DNA from: an uncultured Candidatus Melainabacteria bacterium
GTDB lineage: Bacteria; Cyanobacteriota; Vampirovibrionia; Gastranaerophilales; Gastranaerophilaceae
Assembly (NCBI GenBank): GCA_934773085.1
Contig: CAKVMU010000018.1
Coordinates: forward strand, 1 to 14,570
DNA: 14,570 nucleotides
Direction of reading: 5' to 3'
The notes beneath the pieces were generated by a model. It was not told the DNA's origin. It made no database searches and saw only the letters and a list, made by a program, of their open reading frames with translations. Positions 1 to 7,452 of this stretch are shown here, one piece after another. Each line of letters begins with the position of its first letter. Position 1 is the stretch's first letter. The translations under genes were made by a program, and so were the position numbers.

Positions 1-711
1 CGTAATTACTGCAGTAATGGATTTGTTAAGAAGAGCGCCTATGTTTACCATCAATCTTGATAATTTAACAGCATCTTCTGGTGTCTTCATAAATGCTCCG
101 GAACCGTATTTTACATCAAGAATGATATTTTTTGCGCCGGATGCAATTTTTTTGGAAACAACGGAGGATGCAATAAGTGGCATGCTGTCAACAGTTGCGG
201 TTACATCTCTCAATGCATAGAGCTTTCCGTCTGCCGGAGTCAAATTCTGAGTTTGAGAAGCAATTGCAACATTTATTTTCTTAACTTGTGCAATCAATTC
301 TTCGATTGACAATTTTGTGTTAAACCCTGGAATTGATTCCAATTTGTCAATTGTACCGCCTGTGTGTCCAAGTCCTTTTCCTGATAATTTTGCAACCGGA
401 ACTCCTGCTGCTGCAAGCAAAGGAATTAGAGTGATTGTGACCTTATCTCCGACTCCTCCGGTTGAGTGTTTGTCAACGATGGAATCCGTAAGCTCACCAA
501 AGTCAATAACTTCACCGGAATTAATCATAGCTTCTGTTAAGAATGCTGTTTCTTCTTCGGTTAAGCCTTCAAAATAGACAGCCATAAGCCATGCTGAAAT
601 TTGGTAGTCTTGAGCCGTGCCGTCCATCAAGGAGTTAATAAGAAAATTAATTTCTTCTTTTGTATGGCAGCCTCCTCTTTTTTTCTTATCAATAAGGTCA
701 ACAATTCTCAT
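1..711 (-). CDS. pdp: Pyrimidine-nucleoside (thymidine) phosphorylase, 3' end cut by window edge
   Basis: Cytoplasmic salvage enzyme that splits thymidine, uridine or deoxyuridine with phosphate into base and (deoxy)ribose-1-phosphate. The 237 visible N-terminal residues hold the family signature: KHSTGGVGDK at 81-90 (phosphate site) and SGKGLGHTGGTIDKLE at about 110-125. An alpha-helical N-terminal domain precedes the start of the alpha/beta domain. The family is normally about 430-440 residues, so roughly the C-terminal 200 lie beyond the left edge. The wording around GVPVAKLSGKGLGHTGGTID resembles Firmicutes-type Pdp more than enterobacterial DeoA, but substrate range cannot be settled from the fragment. 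The ATG at 709-711 follows the ompH stop by only two bases, with an AAAGGTG Shine-Dalgarno-like stretch inside the ompH tail. It is therefore probably the third gene of the bamA operon. Family assignment is firm; the choice between pdp and deoA is not. Confidence 0.93.
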   Translation of the reverse strand, partial: MRIVDLIDKKKRGGCHTKEEINFLINSLMDGTAQDYQISAWLMAVYFEGLTEEETAFLTEAMINSGEVIDFGELTDSIVDKHSTGGVGDKVTITLIPLLAAAGVPVAKLSGKGLGHTGGTIDKLESIPGFNTKLSIEELIAQVKKINVAIASQTQNLTPADGKLYALRDVTATVDSMPLIASSVVSKKIASGAKNIILDVKYGSGAFMKTPEDAVKLSRLMVNIGALLNKSITAVIT

Positions 712-713
712 AT

Positions 714-1160
714 TTACTTAGCACCTTTCAATTTGTTAATAACCATGTCGGAAATATCTATTCCGCCAACAAAAACGCCTCTTTGATCCATAATCGCATC
801 AAGTTTTTGTTCAACCATTACAGCTTTTGCTGCATCTTTAATTTTTGTATAAACTTCTTGTTCTCTCTTTGTTTTAAGAGCAACATAAGCTTGTTCTTTT
901 ACTTTGAATTCCTGAGCGGTTTTTTCTTCGAAAGATTGTTTTTTCAAAGGAGTATCAAGAGCTTTATATTCTTTTTCTTTGTCTACAAGGTATTGTTGCA
1001 TTTCTAAACCTTTGGCATCAACTTCTTTAGTAGCTTTTTTTGCATAATCAAAATTGTCGATTACTTTTGCATAATCAATATAGCCTACTCCGCCGGCATT
1101 TGCGATTCCGGTCATAGCAACAAGGGCCAGTAATACAAGTCCAACTTTAAATTTCTTCAT
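714..1160 (-). CDS. skp: Periplasmic chaperone of the OmpH/Skp family
   Basis: Small secreted chaperone expected to hold unfolded outer-membrane proteins in the periplasm and pass them to the BamA machine. The 148-residue product begins with a classical signal peptide (MKK, hydrophobic stretch 6-19, cleavage near ANA/GG at about 22). A short GYIDYAKVIDNF strand follows, typical of the Skp N-terminus. Then comes a long charged helical region (about 40-125) rich in K, E, Q and A, the coiled-coil tentacle, and a closing GIDISDMVINKLK segment. The length matches the family (about 140-190). The ATG is preceded by a perfect AGGAGG at 1166-1171. The gene lies 26 bases after bamA, the classic bamA-skp pairing, which strengthens a family call that rests on weakly conserved sequence. 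Confidence 0.88.
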   Translation of the reverse strand: MKKFKVGLVLLALVAMTGIANAGGVGYIDYAKVIDNFDYAKKATKEVDAKGLEMQQYLVDKEKEYKALDTPLKKQSFEEKTAQEFKVKEQAYVALKTKREQEVYTKIKDAAKAVMVEQKLDAIMDQRGVFVGGIDISDMVINKLKGAK

Positions 1161-1186
1161 AAGAACCTCCTATATTTTATTATATT

Positions 1187-3103
1187 TTAGTACATCATGT
1201 CGCCAACACCAAATGTGAAGTAACCGTTACGAGAGCCGTAAGCTCCCGGATTTGTTAATGGGAAACCATAGTCTACAGATAACGGACCTACGCCAGGGAT
1301 ATTTATCTTCAAGCCGACACCGGCTGTAATTGCCTGCAACGGTCTGTCATACAATGTGCTTGATATTGTTGGATTGAATACTTTACCTGCATCAACCCAG
1401 AATGTCATTCTCAAGTTTTGCAGGAAGTTAACTTTTAGTCTGTCTACAAACGGGATAGGTGTTGCTAATTCGGCAGAACCCATTATGAATGAAGTACCGG
1501 TACCTACACCGTTAACTTTGTAACCTCTGATTGTGTAAGGGCCACCAAGACGGAATGCCATAATTTCAGGCATATCTGAACCGTGCACTTTCATACCGCC
1601 ACGACCGGTGAATGTCAAAGAGGATTTCTTAGCAATAGGTATAAATTTCTTTGCCATACCTAACAATCTTCCGTTTGTTTTGCTGAAACCGTCAAGCCCA
1701 AACGCTTCTTCGTAACGTGCTGATACTAAAGAACCGTTTCTTGGATTTATAACAGAATCTCTTGAATCATAAGAAATCCCAGGGGCTAATCTTAGGAATA
1801 GTCCGCCTTCCAATTGTTTGTCACGCTGAGCGAGGTCGAGTCCGTATTTATTGTACAGATTTCGTATGCTATTGGAATCACCTTCTGACAAGTGAATATG
1901 TTCCACACCTGCAGTGAATGTTGTTGCCATGCGAGGATTGAAACTAAGTTTGTGAGCAATGGTGCTTTCAATACCAATTCTTCTTTCGAGAGCAAGCGGA
2001 ATTTGATAGCTGCCTAAATCTCTGTAGTAGATTTTTGTCATCAAAGAATTATCTGCATTTAGAAACTGAGGTTCAAAGAAACTCAGTTCAGCATGGTAAT
2101 TTATGTGATTCTTGATAGAAGCATCGCTCATCAAAATACCGGAACCAACCATGCCGGTAAGAGATACTCTTTGGTTCATACCTCGGAAGTTGTTGTCTGA
2201 AATACCTACAGAGCCGAATGCACCTGTTGCGGAATCCAAACCTCCACCTATAGAAACTGATGCGGTTCTTTGTTCTTTTAGTTCAATTGTTACATCAAAT
2301 TTATCCGGATCATCTTCTGAAACTTCGATAGTTCTGTTAACGTCTTTGAACGCCTGCGTAGAGTACAGTCTGACCAAGTCTTGTTTTATAATGTTTTCAT
2401 TATAAACAGTTCCCGGTTCTGTCATAATATTTCTTTCGATTACGTATTCTTTAGTCTTTTCGTTTCCCGTAATCATTATTTTATTAATTTTACCTTCACT
2501 AATACTAAGGTTTAGGGTTCCGTCCGGATCGTCATAAATAGAGTCAATTTTTGACAGAATGTAACCTTTAGAATAGTAGCATTGGTTGATTTTTTCCATT
2601 GCGGAGTTGATGTCTGTTATATTTTGTGGCTTCCCTTTTAGTGGAAGTAAATATTGCATAATTTCGTCAGAAGCAACAACCGAGTTCCCTTCAATAGTGA
2701 AGTCGGTTACAGGGATATTTTCTTCAAGAATTATCTTTAAGGAAATTGTGCCGTTTGAATTTTTTACAGGGATAGCTTTCATTCTTTCCGTAAAATAACC
2801 CAGCTTGTAGATTGTCTTTAAGTCTTGTTGCATGGCATCTTTGTCGTACAAATCACCCCTTTGCAACGACATTTTTTTAAGAATGAATTCCGGCTTGATG
2901 ATGTTCGCACCAAGAATCTCAATATCGCTGATGTAGGCTGTGTTACTGTCAAAAGAGTGTTCTGCTTCAATATCAGATTCCATGACTTCCTGTTCAGTCA
3001 TGGTCGAATCTTCTGCTGCTATTACCGAATTGATAGAAAGGCAGAATCCCAACCCAAGAATACATATTATTAACTTTTTATATATATTAAACAGACTTAG
3101 CAA
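1187..3103 (-). CDS. bamA: Outer membrane assembly factor BamA/Omp85, three POTRA domains, TTG start
   Basis: Central beta-barrel of the machine that folds proteins into the outer membrane. The 638 residues read as a signal peptide (1-30, ending SVIAA), an acidic linker, three POTRA domains (about 57-129, 131-204, 206-277; each with a D/EI-xGN-type strand and a YxxGY or YStqaF helix) and a 16-strand-type barrel from about 280. The barrel carries the lid-loop motif IRGY with R526 and ends in an aromatic residue (FTFGVGDMMY), as a barrel signal should. Three POTRAs is the cyanobacterial/chloroplast Omp85 pattern; proteobacterial BamA has five. No ATG lies before residue 35 and an in-frame TAG sits immediately upstream. 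TTG at 3101-3103, with GGAG seven bases ahead, is therefore the supported start and the only one that keeps the whole signal peptide. TamA is an alternative, but the adjacent skp favours BamA. Confidence 0.93.
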   Translation of the reverse strand: MLSLFNIYKKLIICILGLGFCLSINSVIAAEDSTMTEQEVMESDIEAEHSFDSNTAYISDIEILGANIIKPEFILKKMSLQRGDLYDKDAMQQDLKTIYKLGYFTERMKAIPVKNSNGTISLKIILEENIPVTDFTIEGNSVVASDEIMQYLLPLKGKPQNITDINSAMEKINQCYYSKGYILSKIDSIYDDPDGTLNLSISEGKINKIMITGNEKTKEYVIERNIMTEPGTVYNENIIKQDLVRLYSTQAFKDVNRTIEVSEDDPDKFDVTIELKEQRTASVSIGGGLDSATGAFGSVGISDNNFRGMNQRVSLTGMVGSGILMSDASIKNHINYHAELSFFEPQFLNADNSLMTKIYYRDLGSYQIPLALERRIGIESTIAHKLSFNPRMATTFTAGVEHIHLSEGDSNSIRNLYNKYGLDLAQRDKQLEGGLFLRLAPGISYDSRDSVINPRNGSLVSARYEEAFGLDGFSKTNGRLLGMAKKFIPIAKKSSLTFTGRGGMKVHGSDMPEIMAFRLGGPYTIRGYKVNGVGTGTSFIMGSAELATPIPFVDRLKVNFLQNLRMTFWVDAGKVFNPTISSTLYDRPLQAITAGVGLKINIPGVGPLSVDYGFPLTNPGAYGSRNGYFTFGVGDMMY

Positions 3104-3110
3104 CTATCCA

Positions 3111-3114
3111 CTCC
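3111..3114 (-). promoter_or_regulatory. Shine-Dalgarno site that fixes the bamA TTG start
   Basis: On the minus strand GGAG is followed by seven bases (TGGATAG) and then TTG. The TAG in that spacer is in frame with bamA, so translation cannot begin further upstream. Confidence 0.7.
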
Positions 3115-3131
3115 AGACGTCTATGTTAAAA

Positions 3132-3137
3132 ATTTTA
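3132..3137 (-). promoter_or_regulatory. Candidate bamA promoter, extended -10
   Basis: Minus-strand TAAAAT is preceded directly by TGG, giving an extended -10 (TGGTAAAAT). A weak -35-like GGAACA/TGGAAC lies 16-17 bases upstream. Transcription would start near 3125 and leave a leader of about 20 bases before the TTG. No operator or riboswitch is visible. This is a by-eye call. Confidence 0.45.
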
Positions 3138-3217
3138 CCACAAATAAGCATTTTGTTCCACATTGAAAAATAAAAAACATTTTTGTAATGCAATTTTTCT
3201 ATTGGCTAAGCTGTTTG

Positions 3218-3226
3218 TGTTATTAT
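3218..3226 (+). promoter_or_regulatory. Candidate promoter of the ArsB/NhaD-like permease, extended -10
   Basis: TGT followed by TATTAT resembles an extended -10 (TGn TATAAT). No good -35 sits at standard spacing; TTGGCT at 3202-3207 is too close. The start would lie near 3233, with a short leader carrying a strong AAGGAGGA at 3249-3256, four bases... upstream of the ATG at 3260. Together with the bamA promoter this accounts for the 156-base divergent gap 3104-3259, in which I see nothing else. Confidence 0.35.
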
Positions 3227-3259
3227 TTAGGAGTAAACTTTTTTAAATAAGGAGGAATT

Positions 3260-4585
3260 ATGGAAAGTTTGATGAGCTTGATACAAGCAAATGCAATTGC
3301 TGTGTCAGCGGCTATTCTTATCGTAGCGTACGTGTTCATCGCTACCGAAAAAATCCCGAAAGTTACGATTGCGCTGGTAGGTGCATCTTTGACTCTTTTA
3401 CTCGGGTTGTTGGGACAGAATGCAAAAGTTGATGGTGCATTAAATCCGTTTTATTTCATTAATTATGTAGATTTTAATGTAATCTTTTTGCTAGTTTCAA
3501 TGATGATTATTGTAAGTATTGCAACTCGTAGTGGTATGTTCAACTGGGTTGCAAACGAAATGTTAAAAAAGACAAAAGGACATCCAAAAACTATCCTTTG
3601 TTGCTTAGCATTATTTACTGCTGTTGCATCAGCATTTTTGGATAATGTTACAACCGTTATTTTGATTATGCCTGTAACTTTTGTTATCGCTAAGGAATTG
3701 GATATCAATCCTGTTCCGTTTTTGATTACAGAAATTCTTGCATCAAATATTGGTGGTACTTCAACATTAATCGGTGACCCACCGAACATCATTATCGGTA
3801 GTGCAGCAGGTCTTTCATTCATGGACTTTATTCAAGAATTGACAGGTATTGTTGCATTTATATTGGTTGTTGTAATTGCTGTAATGGCATTTTGGTTCAG
3901 AAAACATTTGCATGCAACTCCGGAAGCAATGGCAAAAGTTGCAAATATGGATAATTCAAAAACAATTACTGATAAAAATTTAATGATTCGTTCATTATTG
4001 GTATTAACTCTTGTTATTCTTGGTTTCGTAACACACGATATCACAGGAATACAAACAAGTGTTTGCGCTATGACAGGTGCAAGTATTTTACTTTTATTTG
4101 AAAAACCTGCTGATATATTAACTGATGTAGAATGGAGTACAATCTTCTTCTTTATTGGTTTGTTTATCATTATCGGTGGTTTTGAAAAAGCCGGTGGCAT
4201 CGAATTGATGGCAAAATGGTTGCTTGATATTACTCACGGCTCACAAGCGATAGCTTCAATGGTTATTTTGTGGGGTTCAGGAATCTTGTCCGGTATAATT
4301 GACAACATTCCTTATACAGCAACAATGACTCCGATGATTGCAGAAATTGCTGCTACAAAAGGTCAAGCTTTTGCATTACCGCTCTGGTGGTGTTTATCAT
4401 TAGGTGCTTGTCTTGGTGGAAACATGACTATTATCGGTGCTGCTGCAAACGTTATTGTTTCAGAAGCTTCTGCAGCTCAAGGTCATAGAATTAAATTTAT
4501 GGAATACTTGAAATACGGTGTTGTTGCAATGACCATATCTTTAGTTTTGAGTGCCGTATATATTTGGCTGCGTTTCTTACACTAG
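3260..4585 (+). CDS. ArsB/NhaD-like ion transporter superfamily permease (SLC13/P-protein type)
   Basis: Polytopic inner-membrane carrier of 441 residues with about ten to twelve hydrophobic segments, built as two similar halves in the manner of the ion transporter superfamily. Half one carries FLDNVTT (D128, N129) and the hallmark ASNIGGTSTLIGDPPNIIIGSAAGLSF (about 161-186). Half two carries the matching GIIDNIPYTATMTPMI (D348, N349, P351) and GGNMTIIGAAANVI (386-399). These paired DN motifs and the GDPPN loop mark the ArsB/NhaD branch. Known members move arsenite, Na+/H+ or unidentified anions, and sequence alone does not say which. No arsenic genes (arsR, arsA, arsC) adjoin it, so arsenite export is not supported by context. 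It is monocistronic, divergent from bamA and convergent with hemW, which it overlaps by nine bases. The ATG has a strong AAGGAGGA site just upstream. Confidence 0.88.
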   Translation: MESLMSLIQANAIAVSAAILIVAYVFIATEKIPKVTIALVGASLTLLLGLLGQNAKVDGALNPFYFINYVDFNVIFLLVSMMIIVSIATRSGMFNWVANEMLKKTKGHPKTILCCLALFTAVASAFLDNVTTVILIMPVTFVIAKELDINPVPFLITEILASNIGGTSTLIGDPPNIIIGSAAGLSFMDFIQELTGIVAFILVVVIAVMAFWFRKHLHATPEAMAKVANMDNSKTITDKNLMIRSLLVLTLVILGFVTHDITGIQTSVCAMTGASILLLFEKPADILTDVEWSTIFFFIGLFIIIGGFEKAGGIELMAKWLLDITHGSQAIASMVILWGSGILSGIIDNIPYTATMTPMIAEIAATKGQAFALPLWWCLSLGACLGGNMTIIGAAANVIVSEASAAQGHRIKFMEYLKYGVVAMTISLVLSAVYIWLRFLH

Positions 4586-5653
4586 AAAATCGGCTAGTAT
4601 AATATTACTGAGTAAAACACCGTCGAGGGTAAATTTAAATCCCTCCGGTGTTTTTACTATATATTGTGGAACGTATTTGCTTAATATTTGTTCGTATCTT
4701 TTTTCAAAATCAATATCAAAAAGAGTTTTTAATTTTTTTGTATTAATGCCTTTTTCTTTTCGAAATCCCAAGAAAATTTCTTCTTCCAATTTCTCGGAAG
4801 CGGTTACTGTGTGTTCGAATTCTCGAAAGCATTTTGAATATTCTTCAAACGTTTTGTGATTGGAATATCTTATTCCGTTTACATATCCGTGCGCAGCTAC
4901 TCCAAACCCGTAGTATTCAGAGTTGTTCCAGTAATTTAAATTGTGTCTTGATTCCTTTTGCGGAAGCGCAAAATTACTAATTTCGTATCTTTTATAACCG
5001 GATTTTTCCAAAAAGTTGTTTATTTCAAGGTACATATCTGCTTGAGTATCGTCGTCGGGAACATTTTTAGGTGGGTGTTTGTAGAAAAACGAACCTTCAT
5101 CTATTTTTAACCCGTATGTTGAAATATGTTGAACACCAAGTTTTGTGATTATATTGAGGTCATTTTTTAATATATCAAGGTTCTCAGTGTTTGGAAGTCC
5201 GTAAATCAAATCAAGATTGATGTTTTCGAATCCGGCTTCTTTGGCAAGTTTTACCGCAAGGAAAACATCTTCAGATGTGTGTCGGCGTCCGATTTCTTTC
5301 AGTATTTTGTCATCAAAAGTTTGTGCGCCAAAACTAAGCCTATTGATTCCAATGTCTTGTAAATCTTTTAAATAGTCTAAGTTTGCATCATCTGGATTGA
5401 TTTCAAACGTTACTTCTGTATCATCAGTTAAATTGAATTTTTTTATGAGTTTTTGTACATCTCCTATTTTTAATAGGGAAGGAGTCCCCCCGCCAAAATA
5501 CAAGGTATTTAGCTCTTCTCCACGGTAGGATTCATCTATTTCACTCAATAGTCGGTTGATGTAATTATTATCGAGTTTTGTGAATGATACAAAAGAACAA
5601 TATTTGCACTTAGATTTGCAAAAAGGAATGTGGATGTAAGCGCTTTTAACCAT
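4577..5653 (-). CDS. hemW: Radical SAM heme chaperone HemW (HemN-like)
   Basis: Radical SAM protein of 358 residues. It opens with AYIHIPFCKSKCKYC, placing the three 4Fe-4S cysteines at 12, 16 and 19, followed by F21 as in HemW proteins. Next come the SAM-binding GGGTPS (54-59), EINPDD, NRLSFGAQTFDDKILKEIGRRH and NLDLIYGLPN motifs. A C-terminal HemN_C-type domain begins near LEEEIFLGFRKEKGI. HemW is thought to bind heme and deliver it to respiratory proteins; many members are misnamed oxygen-independent coproporphyrinogen III oxidases. The ATG overlaps the ftsQ stop by one base (TAATG), so translation is probably coupled and hemW is the last gene of the murC operon. Its final codons overlap the convergent permease by nine bases and also encode a terminator-like palindrome (4611-4658). 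Length is slightly short for the family (about 370-390). Confidence 0.92.
   Translation of the reverse strand: MVKSAYIHIPFCKSKCKYCSFVSFTKLDNNYINRLLSEIDESYRGEELNTLYFGGGTPSLLKIGDVQKLIKKFNLTDDTEVTFEINPDDANLDYLKDLQDIGINRLSFGAQTFDDKILKEIGRRHTSEDVFLAVKLAKEAGFENINLDLIYGLPNTENLDILKNDLNIITKLGVQHISTYGLKIDEGSFFYKHPPKNVPDDDTQADMYLEINNFLEKSGYKRYEISNFALPQKESRHNLNYWNNSEYYGFGVAAHGYVNGIRYSNHKTFEEYSKCFREFEHTVTASEKLEEEIFLGFRKEKGINTKKLKTLFDIDFEKRYEQILSKYVPQYIVKTPEGFKFTLDGVLLSNIILADFLV
4611..4658 (+). terminator. Intrinsic terminator of the permease gene, embedded in hemW codons
   Basis: The left arm AGTAAAACACCG-TC-GAGGG and right arm CCCTC-CGGTGTTTTTACT pair over about 17 base pairs, with a two-base TC bulge, one extra T in the right arm and an 11-base AT loop. 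The right arm ends in TTTTT on the plus strand. The hairpin begins 26 bases after the permease stop, where its terminator should be. The same bases encode the hemW segment VKTPEGFKFTLDGVLL on the other strand. The minus-strand copy ends in TTTT, so partial bidirectional action is possible. Confidence 0.72.
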
Positions 5654-6507
5654 TATTCATCCAGTTTTATGTAACTTGTATCCCAGCGCAAGTCGATATA
5701 TTTAACTTTTTTGTTAAGCATTTTTACTTGCGGTAGCAGAGAAGGTAATCTCTGTATTTTGTCAAAAGTTCCGGAATTAAGGCTTCCGAGCCTAATATTT
5801 GCAGTCGGAATCTTTGCGTATACATCTTTAGGGTTTCTGTAGTCTATGTATTCAACTTTTTCACCGGATTCGGTCTCGATTATAGATGCGAGTTTTTTGA
5901 AGTTTGTAACTTTTGTTGAATCCCAGTTCCTGTAATCGTCACCGCTTCCGTAAGTTATAACAAGAACCGTTTTATAATCTTCCGGTAATGGCATATAATC
6001 ACGACCGATAAGCTTTCCATCAGAAGAGAAAAACGCAATTGGCGGAACGTTGATATCCGGCGATATTGTTACAACCGGAGTTCTTTCCACAACAATGATT
6101 TGTAATCTCGCAGGCATCCAAAAACGTCTTATATAAACGGTTTGAATTGGTTCAAGCTGAGTTATACTTTTCTTTAAGTTATCAGTTTTTACAAGAAAAA
6201 TAGGTCTCTTAGGAACTTGGTTTCTTCTTAATGCTGACAAAATCTTTTGATCCGGAACGATTCTGTTATTTACAATCTCGAGAGCCGGACTGTTTAGGTT
6301 GTCAAAAGCGTTGGAATGAAGGCGCCATTGAGGCATTTTGAGAATGAAAAAGCTCAAGAATATCATTCCAAAAACCAAGAACATTCTGTACATTACACGC
6401 AAACGATTCAAACGACGCTGAGATTTTCTAATCTGCCTTTGCATCTTAGCTTGTTTTAAACGTCGATTTTGATGATATCTTGTTTTTGTGTATTCTTCGT
6501 TAGACAT
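5653..6507 (-). CDS. ftsQ: Cell division protein FtsQ
   Basis: Bitopic divisome protein that in model bacteria links FtsK/FtsA-side components to FtsL and FtsB. The 284 residues show a strongly basic cytoplasmic tail (1-40, many R, K and Q), one membrane helix (about 41-58, MFLVFGMIFLSFFIL), a POTRA-like region (about 74-145, including VYIRRFWMPARLQIIVVERTPV) and an FtsQ beta domain ending in KVKYIDLRWDTSYIKL, a recognisable FtsQ closing strand. Sequence conservation in this family is low, so position matters: it directly follows ddl, as in many murC-murB-ddl-ftsQ clusters. The ddl stop and the ftsQ ATG abut with no gap (TAGATG). No strong Shine-Dalgarno sits at ideal distance (AGGA about 12 bases away), which suggests coupling to ddl translation. 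ftsA and ftsZ, frequent next genes, are absent here. Confidence 0.88.
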   Translation of the reverse strand: MSNEEYTKTRYHQNRRLKQAKMQRQIRKSQRRLNRLRVMYRMFLVFGMIFLSFFILKMPQWRLHSNAFDNLNSPALEIVNNRIVPDQKILSALRRNQVPKRPIFLVKTDNLKKSITQLEPIQTVYIRRFWMPARLQIIVVERTPVVTISPDINVPPIAFFSSDGKLIGRDYMPLPEDYKTVLVITYGSGDDYRNWDSTKVTNFKKLASIIETESGEKVEYIDYRNPKDVYAKIPTANIRLGSLNSGTFDKIQRLPSLLPQVKMLNKKVKYIDLRWDTSYIKLDE

Positions 6508-7452
6508 CTATTTATCAAGTCCTGCACTTTTAAGTATCATTAATACTAAATTGTCATAATCAATTCCGCAAACAGCTGCTTGCGCAGGAAGGTCGCTTGT
6601 ATCAGTCATTCCCGGGCTGGTATTTATTTCCAAAAAGTAAGGTTTGTCTTCTTTTATCATAAAATCAACTCTTGAAACTCCTGAACATCCGGCTGTTTCA
6701 TGAGCTTTCACAGCAAGTTCTTTCACAAGAGCTGTTGCTTCTTTTGAAAGTCCTGTTGCCGGAACTATGAATTCTGACATTCCCTTTGTATACTTAGCTT
6801 CAAAGTCGTACCATTCAGTTTTTGGTCTGATTTCAAGAATTTCAGTAGCAAAAGCTTTGCCTTCTTTTTCCAAAACACCGACTGTTACAAAAAATCCATC
6901 AATAAATTCTTCAATTAAAACATCATCATTGAATTTCAATGCTTCATCATACGCTTTCTGTAATTCAGCTTCTGTGTTAACTTTTGTCATACCAAAGCTT
7001 GAACCTTCAGAAACAGGTTTTGTGATTAGTGGGTATTTTAACCCTTTTACAGCATCAAGAACATTTTCGCCTTTTCTTACGAAGACTGATTTTATCAAAG
7101 GAAAATCTTTTACAGTAGAAAGTATTCTTTTAGTGTATTCTTTGTTCATGCAAATAGAACTTGCCATTACACCGCAGCCGGCATAAGGGATTCTAAGAAT
7201 TTCGAGCACACCTTGTACGCAACCGTCTTCACCATATTTGCCGTGTAAAGCGTTGAATGCACAGTCATAATTCCCGTTTTTCAAGTTTTGGGCAATATCC
7301 TTGTCAACGACTAATAATTCAGCATTGTTGAACCCAAGTCTTTTTAAAGCTTCATAACAATTTTTGCCTGAACGCATAGAAACTTCACGCTCAGAAGACA
7401 TTCCGCCACATAATACAGCTATTTTGTCGTTTTTTTGTACAGTATATCGCAT
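6508..7452 (-). CDS. ddl: D-alanine--D-alanine ligase
   Basis: Cytoplasmic ATP-grasp ligase that joins two D-alanines for the peptidoglycan stem peptide. The 314 residues carry the family landmarks in order: VLCGGMSSEREVSMRSG (about 13-29), the ALHGKYGEDGCVQG loop, CMNKEYTKRIL, KPVSEGSSFGM in the ATP-binding region, EEFIDG, and the metal-binding VDFMIKEDKPYFLEINTSPGMTDTSDLP near the end. Length is normal for Ddl (about 300-370). The ATG at 7450-7452 is backed by AGAGG at 7460-7464, seven bases ahead, although it lies 34 bases inside murB. The next methionine (18) falls within the conserved GGMSSERE motif, so a later start is excluded. It abuts ftsQ downstream. Confidence 0.97.
   Translation of the reverse strand: MRYTVQKNDKIAVLCGGMSSEREVSMRSGKNCYEALKRLGFNNAELLVVDKDIAQNLKNGNYDCAFNALHGKYGEDGCVQGVLEILRIPYAGCGVMASSICMNKEYTKRILSTVKDFPLIKSVFVRKGENVLDAVKGLKYPLITKPVSEGSSFGMTKVNTEAELQKAYDEALKFNDDVLIEEFIDGFFVTVGVLEKEGKAFATEILEIRPKTEWYDFEAKYTKGMSEFIVPATGLSKEATALVKELAVKAHETAGCSGVSRVDFMIKEDKPYFLEINTSPGMTDTSDLPAQAAVCGIDYDNLVLMILKSAGLDK

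Noticed and set aside
3104..3259. A small gene or ncRNA in the divergent gap
   Set aside because: Short open frames here only extend into bamA antisense; the AT-rich stretch shows two promoters and ribosome sites but no stable structure.
3463..4200. Two long open frames (about 120 codons each) antisense to the permease gene
   Set aside because: They mirror a strongly conserved membrane protein, have no recognisable domains or ribosome sites, and arise from its codon pattern.
6767..7186. A 139-codon open frame antisense to ddl, and a 97-codon one antisense to bamA at 2112-2405
   Set aside because: Both lie entirely within well-supported genes on the other strand and show no family motif or Shine-Dalgarno.
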